Assembly: GCF_014154935.1 (NCBI RefSeq)
Contig: NZ_JACEHH010000018.1
Location: forward strand, 106,937 to 170,936
Reading direction: 5' to 3'
DNA length: 64,000 nt
DNA from: Stieleria mannarensis
GTDB lineage: Bacteria > Planctomycetota > Planctomycetia > Pirellulales > Pirellulaceae
A program made the translations under genes and the position numbers. Below, one piece after another: positions 54,401 through 60,891 of the stretch. How positions within the stretch are numbered: the first letter of the stretch is position 1; every line of letters starts with the position of its first letter. The notes beneath the pieces are model-generated. The model had not been told where the DNA came from, did no database searches, and saw only the letters and a list, made by a program, of their open reading frames with translations.

Positions 54401-57400
54401 GCGATTCGATAACGCCGCGTCGCTGGTGATCGAAGATGGATATGGCGTACAGACCTCGGGCATTTCGGTCGGTGCAACCGGTTCACTGGATGTCGTCAAC
54501 ACCGATTTCACTCGTGTGAATACAGGGAACGTTTCAGACAGGGTGCGGATCTTCGTTCGCGGGAGTTTCTACGCCGAAAAGTCGCTGATCGCCTGGGATC
54601 AGATTGAGGTTGATCCGGCGGGATCGATCACATTTGATCGAAACGAATTGTACACTCCGATCCAAATCGACAGCTCGGCTCGGACGAACATTCGTATCAA
54701 TGACTTCAGCAATCTAGCCTCCAACAACACCGGCATCGTGATCGTCGGGGATCCGAACGGCGAAGTCGACTTGCGTTACAACTACTGGGGCACGACGACG
54801 CCGGAGCAAATTGATGCCAAGATCCTGCACCAAGTCGACGATGTCTCTCGCCCGCTGGCGGTCTACTTGCCGGCGTTGCCCGCACCTCGTGCCGGGTTCG
54901 GTGAAATCACCGGGACCAAGTTTAGCGATCTGAACAACAACGGGCAGCGCGATGCCGGTGAGCCCGGGCTCGGTGGCGTCCGGATGTATGTCGACATGGA
55001 CAACGACGGCCAGTATGACCCCGGCGAGCCGTTTTCGATCTCGGCCGCCGATGACCCGAATACCACGGAGGTCGACGAGACCGGCCGCTACCGGATCATC
55101 GACCTGATCGAAGGCAGCCACGTCGTCCGGGAAGTCGTCCCGACCGGGTACCAGCAAACCTTTCCCGTCGCCGCTGCCGTTGCGACAACCGTCGAGTTCG
55201 ACGGGGTCGGCCCCGAAGCCGGCGTCACGCCGCCCGGCGTTTCCGACTTTCACTTCGCCGGCGCCGAATTCACCGGTGGCACCGTTTTGAATCCGGGAGC
55301 AGCGGAACTCACCGCGTCGGGACTCTTTGCGTACGAAGTCACCGCGGAAGAAGCGAGTGTGACGTTTGATCGGCTGATCGATTCGGCACGGTTCTTCTTT
55401 GTGCATACCGGAGCCACCGCGGCGACGGCGACGGCGTACGGAATTGACGGTGCCGTTCTTGGCCTGGTCACCAGCCAGCTGGTGACCACCAGCGCCGACC
55501 CCGCCAACTTCGTCACGCTGGATCCGAACGCCCCGATTTCGCGAATCGTGATCAGCGGTGGTGTGGTGGACCAGTTTACGTTTACCAGTACCGCCGCTGA
55601 CCAATCGCATCTGGTTCACGTGGGCGACCAGGAGATCGTCGGCGGGATCGATTTCGGCAATTTCCAACCGACGCCTACTTTCGTCGTCACCCGATTCATG
55701 GCGACTCACAACGGCTTTATCGCACACTTCAACCATTCGGTTGATGACAGTGACTTGAACCTTTATGACGGTTTCGCCCAGAGTCTTGGCGTGGCGGATA
55801 TGGTCTTGCAAGGAGCCACTTCGGGTGCCGTCCGGGGATCCTTGGTGATCGGCGATGCCGGGCGAAGCGTGACCTTCCTCCGCACCGGCGGTCCGCTGGT
55901 GCCGGATCAGTACACGATCACGTTGCGTAGTGCCGCCGACGGATTCAACGACGATCAAGGCGACCTGCTGGACGGGAACGAAGACGGCACGGCGGGCGAT
56001 GACTTTACCCGCACCTTTGAAATCGCCACGCCGGCGGCCGATGACGTGACGGTCGGCGTCGCCGACTTTGCCCGCGGTGCCGGCCAAGACGTTCATCTTC
56101 CCGGCAACGGCGACGCCGGAATCCCGGTGATGTTGAGCACCGGACACGACGTCACCAGCGTCGACTTTGAACTGGCCTTTGATCCGACGCTGTTGACGAT
56201 CAGCGGATTCAACACGGAGATCGCCGGTGCGGCCGCGGCGTTCAACCTGGTCGCTCCAGGCCTGGCACGTGTGACCGTCAGCAGCCCCCAAGAATTTTCC
56301 GCGGTCGACGGTGTGTTCGAACTCGGCCGTTTCACCGCCTCCGTCCCCGCCTCGGCGCCTTACACCGGCAAACATCTCTTGGACATCCGTGCGGCCCAGG
56401 TCCGTGACGCTGCCCCGCTGCCGGCCCTGCGTCCGACCCGCGATGACGACGGGTTGCATGTCGCCGCCTACCCCGGCGACGGCAACGCAAGCCATTCTTA
56501 CACCGGTGGCGACGTCACGCATCTTCAGCGTGTGATCGTCGGCCCCGCCACCGGTTTCGCAGATTACAAACTGGCCGATCCACGCGTCATCGCCGACCTC
56601 GACCACAGTGGTGACCTGACCGGTGGCGATGTGACCTTGCTGCAACGCGTCATCATTGGCATCCCCGTCGATCAAGTTCCGCCGATTCCCAGCGGCGTCA
56701 CACCGGCGCCGCCCAGCGGCCCCGACCCACTGATCTATCTGCCCACCGACCTGCAGGCGTCGCCGACGACGACGGTCAGCGCCCCGGTGATGTTGCAAGT
56801 GACCGAAAGCGACGGCATCACGCTCAGCAGCGTCGACCTGGTCGTGGAATTCGATCCCGACAAGTTCGACGTCACAAATTTCCGCTTGGGCGATCTGTTG
56901 CAGGATGCCGGATTCAGCGATCCCGCGGTCAACACACAGCAGGAAGGAATCATTCGCGTCACCATGTCGACCGCCGGCAGCACGGTCGTGCTGCCGCTCG
57001 GCACGATCGGATCGCTGTTGGAATTCGACATGACCGTCAACAGCGATGCCCCCTACGGAGCTTCGCCGATCAACTTGCGAGCCAACTTTGTCGACGCGAT
57101 CAGCCGGACGTCGACGAACGCGACCAACGCGAGCGTCGAAGAATTGACGCTCGCTCCGGCACCGACCAACGACGCCGACGATCCGGTCGACGGATCGATC
57201 AAGGTGATGCCCGGTGTACGGGAGATCGTTGTCAACGATGGGGCGAACCATCGATCACAGATCACGTCGTTGACGATCCGGTTCAACACCCTGCTGGACC
57301 ATACAGCGCTCGACGATGCGTTCGAATTGTTGAATCTGGATCACAACCAAAGTGTCGGGACGATCGAGGTGTCTGCGGTCGACGACACCGATCAAGGCGT

Positions 57401-57776
57401 GACGGTTGCCACGCTCACCTTCGCCGGTGCTTCGACCGTCCCACGCGGCGGTTCGGGGGTCTATGGGAATTCACTGGCCGACGGGAATTATCAACTCGTC
57501 GTTCGTCCCGAATTCGTGCATCCGCCTGCGAGCGGCGACGAGATGACTGCGGCGTACTCGTTCGGGCAAAGTCCCGTCGACAGCTTCTTTCGGTTCTACG
57601 GTGACACCGACGGAGACCGTGACGTGGATGGGCAGGACTATGGACGGTTCGCCTTGAGCTTCTTGCGCACCTCGACCGATCCCAACTTCGACCCGTCGAT
57701 GGATTCCGATGGGGACGGGGATGTTGACGGCCAGGATTACGGCCGGTTCGGGCTGAATTTCTTGAAGCAGGTTTAG
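51405..57776 (+). CDS. giant secreted surface protein with 181-aa repeats, cohesin-like and dockerin-like modules
   Basis: 2123 aa from MKRRNGFATRRHRTSLRRR. The N-terminus holds FEVLEERRVLA, the 'LE.RR.LA' motif of many planctomycete exported giant proteins. Residues of about 240-960 contain four nearly identical 181-aa repeats (543 bp each) flanked by two diverged ones, all beta-rich. A SdrD-B-like domain follows (about 1165-1250, GTKFSDLNNNGQRDAGEPGLGGVRM). Two cohesin-like domains (about 1545-1665 and 1778-1902) flank a dockerin-like segment (TGGDVTLLQRVIIG). The last 60 residues are a dockerin-like double calcium loop (DTDGDRDVDGQDYGRF, DSDGDGDVDGQDYGRF). It is probably cell-surface or matrix material. 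Confidence 0.9.
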   Translation: MKRRNGFATRRHRTSLRRRLERMTKRPRFEVLEERRVLAAFSGLITTDMTLTDPADPVEFTADTVIAPGVKFEIGANVPVMIPENVNIYVDGMLTFNHSAGVEITDGSGGQNSGIVVNGSGTLEIVDTDFTRTLSSNAADRTRIAVVAGGTFKSTDSRFDWDAITLDDGSQIADATTDWVHGNEFNQTISVPYQHLQDASRLADNLRFEDIEILAGSLPSGETLDLSAIGTATTVDLRYVFPEGFEVQANATLSVNQDVSVLLRENQQFSIDGTLEFNNASPLVIEDGYGSNAAGISVSGTGTLEVINTDFERISTGDQRDDIRINVAAGGAFKATDSTFDWDAINLAENSVISDGATPWVLRNEFTQPISVPYQHLQDASRLSDNLRFEDIEILGGSLPSGETLNLNQIGTATSVNLRYVFPSGFEVEQNALLLINQDVSVLIRENQQFSVDGTLTFNNAAELVAEDGYGSNAAGISVSGTGTLEVINTDFARVSTGDQRDDIRINVAAGGAFKATDSTFDWDAINLAENSVISDGATPWVLRNEFTQPISVPYQHLQDASRLSDNLRFEDIEILGGSLPSGETLNLNQIGTATAVNLRYVFPSGFEVEQNASLSINQDVSVLIRENQQFSVDGTLTFNNAAELVAEDGYGSNAAGISVSGTGTLEVINTDFARISTGDQRDDIRINVAAGGAFKATDSTFDWDAINLAEGSVIGDGATPWVLRNEFTQPISVPYQHLQDASRLSDNLRFEDIEILGGSLPSGETLNLNQIGTSTSVDLRYVFPSGFEVEQNASLSVNQDVFVLIRENQQFSVDGTLTFNNATTLVIEDGYGSNAAGISVSGTGTLEVINTDFARISTGDQRDDIRINVAAGGAFKATDSTFDWDGINLAEGSVIGDGATPWVLRNEFTQPISVPYQHLQDASRLSDNLRFEDIEILGGSLPTGESLNLNQIGTTTPADLRYIFPSGFTIREDALLSINEGVRTLLKENQQFNVDGTLRFDNAASLVIEDGYGVQTSGISVGATGSLDVVNTDFTRVNTGNVSDRVRIFVRGSFYAEKSLIAWDQIEVDPAGSITFDRNELYTPIQIDSSARTNIRINDFSNLASNNTGIVIVGDPNGEVDLRYNYWGTTTPEQIDAKILHQVDDVSRPLAVYLPALPAPRAGFGEITGTKFSDLNNNGQRDAGEPGLGGVRMYVDMDNDGQYDPGEPFSISAADDPNTTEVDETGRYRIIDLIEGSHVVREVVPTGYQQTFPVAAAVATTVEFDGVGPEAGVTPPGVSDFHFAGAEFTGGTVLNPGAAELTASGLFAYEVTAEEASVTFDRLIDSARFFFVHTGATAATATAYGIDGAVLGLVTSQLVTTSADPANFVTLDPNAPISRIVISGGVVDQFTFTSTAADQSHLVHVGDQEIVGGIDFGNFQPTPTFVVTRFMATHNGFIAHFNHSVDDSDLNLYDGFAQSLGVADMVLQGATSGAVRGSLVIGDAGRSVTFLRTGGPLVPDQYTITLRSAADGFNDDQGDLLDGNEDGTAGDDFTRTFEIATPAADDVTVGVADFARGAGQDVHLPGNGDAGIPVMLSTGHDVTSVDFELAFDPTLLTISGFNTEIAGAAAAFNLVAPGLARVTVSSPQEFSAVDGVFELGRFTASVPASAPYTGKHLLDIRAAQVRDAAPLPALRPTRDDDGLHVAAYPGDGNASHSYTGGDVTHLQRVIVGPATGFADYKLADPRVIADLDHSGDLTGGDVTLLQRVIIGIPVDQVPPIPSGVTPAPPSGPDPLIYLPTDLQASPTTTVSAPVMLQVTESDGITLSSVDLVVEFDPDKFDVTNFRLGDLLQDAGFSDPAVNTQQEGIIRVTMSTAGSTVVLPLGTIGSLLEFDMTVNSDAPYGASPINLRANFVDAISRTSTNATNASVEELTLAPAPTNDADDPVDGSIKVMPGVREIVVNDGANHRSQITSLTIRFNTLLDHTALDDAFELLNLDHNQSVGTIEVSAVDDTDQGVTVATLTFAGASTVPRGGSGVYGNSLADGNYQLVVRPEFVHPPASGDEMTAAYSFGQSPVDSFFRFYGDTDGDRDVDGQDYGRFALSFLRTSTDPNFDPSMDSDGDGDVDGQDYGRFGLNFLKQV
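52120..54290 (+). repeat. 543-bp coding tandem repeat, four near-identical copies
   Basis: The string GAAGACGGCTATGGCAGCAA recurs near 52260, 52803, 53346 and 53889, a 543-bp period. Copies differ at few positions, and differences are often shared by neighbouring copies, which suggests recent duplication or gene conversion. Repeat phase boundaries are arbitrary. Confidence 0.9.
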
Positions 57777-57786
57777 AGGCTGGTAG

Positions 57787-58015
57787 AAGGGGCAAAACGA
57801 TGGGGGCAAAACAATGAAAATGGAGGAGGCAAGAGGGAGGCAGAATGATTCGGGGCAGAATGATGATGCCGTCAGACGTTGAATGCTCGCTCAGTCAGCT
57901 TCCAATCCATTCCCCTGAACCACCGCCCCCCCATCAACTTTCCCCCATCAACATTCTGCCCCCCATCATTCTGCCCCCCATCTCCCCTAAATCGTTTTGC
58001 CCCCATCGTCTTGCC
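57787..58015. repeat. repeat family A, copy 2
   Basis: The left arm (57787-57866) reads GGGGCAAAACGATGGGGGCA, GGCAGAATGATTCGG and GGGGCAGAATGATGATG. The right arm (about 57921-58015) has ACATTCTGCCCCCCATCATT, CTGCCCCCCATC and TCGTTTTGCCCCCATCGTCT in inverse orientation. It follows the giant gene by 10 bases and matches copy 1 at 7276. Confidence 0.85.
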
Positions 58016-58311
58016 AATTCCTCACCCGGTCGCTCCAGCTTCAGCACCAATCAGCCCCGCAACGCGCCATCGAATCGAACACACCTCGCGAGCGACGGGC
58101 TGTAATCAAAATGAGTGCGCTTTGCATCCCCGCCGACGGCGAGCTGAAATTGCCAGCATCTCTGTAAAACTCCGTGAAACACGCTGCCGATCACGTTTTG
58201 GTGGGCGATGAGCTTGGCCGTGCGGCGGGGTTTGGCACAGCGACTGCCTCCCAAGGTGTTCGGGCGGACAAGCGGTCCGCCGACTCTGATCACGATTCAC
58301 GGAGACCACGA
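58016..58311. other. intergenic gap with candidate promoter
   Basis: The gap runs from the end of repeat A to the histidine-rich protein gene. Apart from the sigma-54-like site at 58232-58248 nothing was recognised. Confidence 0.45.
58232..58248 (+). promoter_or_regulatory. candidate sigma-54 promoter of the histidine-rich protein gene
   Basis: TTGGCACAGCGACTGCC: TTGGCACA at -24, exact GG-N10-GC spacing and CTGC at -12 (one mismatch). It lies 64 bases before the ATG at 58312. Confidence 0.55.
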
Positions 58312-58920
58312 ATGCCTCTTCTGACCAAAACCTTCGCCACCCTTGGCATGCTCACCGCCTTCATCGCTTCCCCCGCCCTGGCCGACACGTATCGGCACAT
58401 TGACGACCTGGCCAACGACATCGAAGACAAGGCGCGCTTGCTGGAGAAGGAGATGCGACACTACCGACACACGCCGGAGTATCGTCACTTGGTCGAGGAC
58501 GCGCGAGCGATTCGCAAGTTGGCCGATCACCTTCACGATGTGGCCCACGACCACGGCAGCCTGTCGCACATGGAATCGGACCTGCGCGAACTCGATCACG
58601 ACTTCCACCATTTTCAATCCGTCTTCGAACGCGTCGAACGTCATGCGGCCCACGGGCACGGCCACATTCATGGGGACACGCGGCACGTTCGTCGGTTGCT
58701 GCATCACATCGAGGTCGACATTCATCACTTGCAAGACGACCTTCGTTCGCTGCGACGGCCGTACCACCATGGTCATCGCACGACGGTTGCGCGTCCGCCG
58801 ATCTTCACCCCGCCGCCGTCCAGGTGTCCGGATGATTACTCCCACCGCTCGGGCGGCTACGGATTCGGCCGTGGCATCTCGATCGGCAGCGGAAGTTCAC
58901 GGTTTACGATTCGCTGGTAA
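58312..58920 (+). CDS. secreted histidine-rich helical protein
   Basis: 202 aa from MPLLTKTFATLGMLTAFIASPALA, a clear signal peptide; GGAGACC just upstream is a fair ribosome binding site. The mature part is helical with many His, often as HH or HxH (HLHDVAHDHG, HDFHHFQS, HAAHGHGHIHGDTRHVRRLLHHIEVDIHHLQDD), then a Pro/Gly/Ser-rich tail. It could bind metals such as zinc, copper or nickel in the periplasm. A sigma-54-like promoter suggests stress or starvation control. Confidence 0.75.
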   Translation: MPLLTKTFATLGMLTAFIASPALADTYRHIDDLANDIEDKARLLEKEMRHYRHTPEYRHLVEDARAIRKLADHLHDVAHDHGSLSHMESDLRELDHDFHHFQSVFERVERHAAHGHGHIHGDTRHVRRLLHHIEVDIHHLQDDLRSLRRPYHHGHRTTVARPPIFTPPPSRCPDDYSHRSGGYGFGRGISIGSGSSRFTIRW

Positions 58921-58957
58921 CGACGGCAGTCCATGACCGGGACAAGCACGGCTGACA

Positions 58958-59026
58958 CCGAGGGGCGAGGATGGTAAGACATGCGATGGATCGTATTCCT
59001 GTCATCTCTCGCCCCTTGCTTGCGCT
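58958..59026. repeat. repeat family H, copy 2 (loose)
   Basis: CCGAGGGGCGAGGATG faces CTCTCGCCCCTTGCTTGCGC across about 35 bases. It matches the arms of copy 1 at 20042 only in the core GAGGGG / CCCCT-GCTTGCGC. Confidence 0.5.
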
Positions 59027-59029
59027 CCC

Positions 59030-59605
59030 ATGGATCCCTCCGCCATCACCCAAGTGATTCGAAATCGTCGCACGGTCAAACCGGGGCAGATGTCTGATTC
59101 CGGCATCGACCGTGGAATCATCGAAGAGATTTTGGCCAACGCCAATTGGGCTCCCACCCACGGGATGACTCAGCCCTGGCGATTCACTGTCTTTGAGGGG
59201 CCATCGCGGCAAGCATTGGCGGACTTTCTTGCCGCAACCTACAAAGCGATCACGACGCCGGAATCGTTCAAGCAGACCAAGTACGATAAATTCCGCGTCA
59301 ACCCGACGCTCGCCGGAGCCGTGATCGCGGTCGGCATGAAGCGTCAGGAGATCCAGAAGATCACCGAACTCGACGAGATCATGGCAGTCGCGTGCGCGGT
59401 GCAGAACATGCACCTGACCGCCACCGCACACGGATTGGGAGGTTTTTGGTCAACCAACGTCGCCGCGATGAGCGATCAGATGCGCGACTTCATCGGGCTC
59501 GCTCCCCCGGACCGCGCGTTGGGGTTATTCTACGTGGGACACGTCGCCGGCGAGTGGCCGGAAAGTGACCGGGAGGACGTCGCGACGAAGGTCCGTTGGG
59601 CCTAG
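59030..59605 (+). CDS. nitroreductase-family flavoprotein
   Basis: 191 aa. Typical features: IRNRRTVKPGQMSD (FMN contact Arg-Arg), ILANANWAPTHGMTQPWRFTVFEG, the middle AVACAVQNMHLTATAHGLGGFWSTN, and the FMN loop LGLFYVGHVAGEWPES. It most resembles the short YdjA-type nitroreductases. It reduces nitro or quinone-like compounds with NAD(P)H in the cytosol; the natural substrate is unknown. Confidence 0.9.
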   Translation: MDPSAITQVIRNRRTVKPGQMSDSGIDRGIIEEILANANWAPTHGMTQPWRFTVFEGPSRQALADFLAATYKAITTPESFKQTKYDKFRVNPTLAGAVIAVGMKRQEIQKITELDEIMAVACAVQNMHLTATAHGLGGFWSTNVAAMSDQMRDFIGLAPPDRALGLFYVGHVAGEWPESDREDVATKVRWA

Positions 59606-59839
59606 GGCTGGTGTCAAACGCGATACATGCCGAGCACCCTGATTGTGATCACGACTTTCCGGTCGAAATCAGACAGCAGACGTATCGCCTGTTCGACCAG
59701 GTCTTGCGCGATCGTTGACCGCATGGTCGCCGTGTTCTCCGAACTCGGCACGTGCGAAAAAGCGAAGCCTTGCCCCGCACCGACCTCGGAGAGGGCGGCG
59801 ACGGCCCAGCCCAGTCGAAACCAAAGCTGCGATCGATCG

Positions 59840-60202
59840 CTAGCGCGGCTTCTCGGTGTTCGATACGTTTCCTGCGGCAAGCATCATTTCGACCGCCTGC
59901 CGACCCGTCATCCCGATTTCGATCCCCAGCGCTTTGGCTTGCGGTGTTGCGTCCACGATGGGTGCCTCAAACAGGTCCTCCGGTTCGACCAGCGGATCGC
60001 TCGGGGTGCCTTTGGCGATGGCGATCGCCTGATTGAATTCGGTGGGTGTCGCCATGTTATAGATCCCGCAGCCGACGATGCCTCGCCGCGTGAGGATTGA
60101 GCAATACTGGCCGTTTTCCCAGCGGTTGCTGATGCCGATCGCCCGACCGTTATCGAAAGTTAATTCGCGGGACGTCGATCGGGGAAGCGTTTCGTCGTTC
60201 AT
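59840..60202 (-). CDS. DUF1805 (YunC-like) protein
   Basis: 120 aa from MNDETLPRSTSRELTFDNGRAIG; the ORF upstream overlaps the VOC gene and is rejected. YCSILTRRGIVGCGIYNMATPTEFNQAIAIAKGTPSDPLVEPEDLFEAPIVDATPQAKALGIEIGMTGRQAVEMML is the DUF1805 pattern. Biochemical function of the family is unknown. It begins ten bases after the VOC gene stop, so the two form an operon. Confidence 0.82.
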   Translation of the reverse strand: MNDETLPRSTSRELTFDNGRAIGISNRWENGQYCSILTRRGIVGCGIYNMATPTEFNQAIAIAKGTPSDPLVEPEDLFEAPIVDATPQAKALGIEIGMTGRQAVEMMLAAGNVSNTEKPR

Positions 60203-60212
60203 CTTCGTTGCC

Positions 60213-60668
60213 TTAGTGAGACGCGGCGGATCCGGTTCGGTCGAAGACTTCGACACAATGCCCGTCGGGATCGTAGAACCAAAGTTGCATGCAGCCATCG
60301 GGGCGTTTTCGTGGACCGCCTTGGATCCGCACACCGGCCGATTCAAGAATGCGATGTGCGCGAATCGCGTCATCGACTTCGAAGGCAAAGTGATGCGTCA
60401 ATCCCGATGCGACTCGATCCGGATCTAATCCTCCGCCCGGCTCGGAGGTTCCCTCCATCGTCTCGATCAGGTGGACTTGCGTCGCGCCGGCTTGGAGCCA
60501 GTGGCCCGGAAATCCGAAGTCCGGCCGTTCGACTTCGGTCATCCCTAGCAGGTCACGGTAAAAGTCTCGGCTGCGCAAGAGATCATGCACGACGATCGTC
60601 ACATGATCGATCGCTTTGACACTGATCGCGGACGTCGCATGATTCGTTGGAGGCGATGGAGTCGTCAT
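60213..60668 (-). CDS. VOC-family (glyoxalase-like) protein
   Basis: 151 aa. The betaalphabetabetabeta pattern is clear: IDHVTIVVHDLLRSRDFYRDLLGM (metal His), QVHLIETM (Glu region), GLTHHFAFEVDDAIRAHRILESAGV (metal His), LWFYDPDGHCVEVFDRTG (metal Glu). All metal-ligand positions appear kept, so it may be an active metalloenzyme. It resembles lactoylglutathione lyases and fosfomycin-resistance-type relatives, without evidence for either substrate. It is in an operon with the DUF1805 gene. Confidence 0.88.
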   Translation of the reverse strand: MTTPSPPTNHATSAISVKAIDHVTIVVHDLLRSRDFYRDLLGMTEVERPDFGFPGHWLQAGATQVHLIETMEGTSEPGGGLDPDRVASGLTHHFAFEVDDAIRAHRILESAGVRIQGGPRKRPDGCMQLWFYDPDGHCVEVFDRTGSAASH

Positions 60669-60722
60669 GGTTCACGGGAAAATCCAAACAAGTGAGACAA
60701 GAAAGGGAGGAGGGAGACGTTT

Positions 60723-60737
60723 GTCCCTGCTAGGGAC
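60723..60737. promoter_or_regulatory. operator-like dyad GTCCCT-GCT-AGGGAC
   Basis: A perfect 6-bp dyad in the divergent gap between the VOC gene and the pentapeptide-repeat gene, 55 bases before the VOC start. It may be a regulator site. Confidence 0.3.
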
Positions 60738-60891
60738 GTTACTTTAGACCATTCAGCAAAGCGGTGTGCCCGTGGGCGACGAATCATGGAGGGGAATGGA
60801 AGGGGCATGCCGAGAAATCCGCATTTCACCGGCAGAAATCCTTGCCGCGGGCGAATCAAAGTCGGACAATGACCTGCTCTTTGGAGGTGTC

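Noticed and set aside
54714..57251. 845-aa open frame on the minus strand inside the giant surface gene
   Set aside because: It is antisense to a well-supported gene with recognisable domains; the translation has no recognisable motif. Long antisense frames are expected at this GC content.
60766..60891. GTG start giving a 42-residue extension of the pentapeptide-repeat protein
   Set aside because: ATG 60892 has a strong GGAGG site four bases upstream; the GTG has none.
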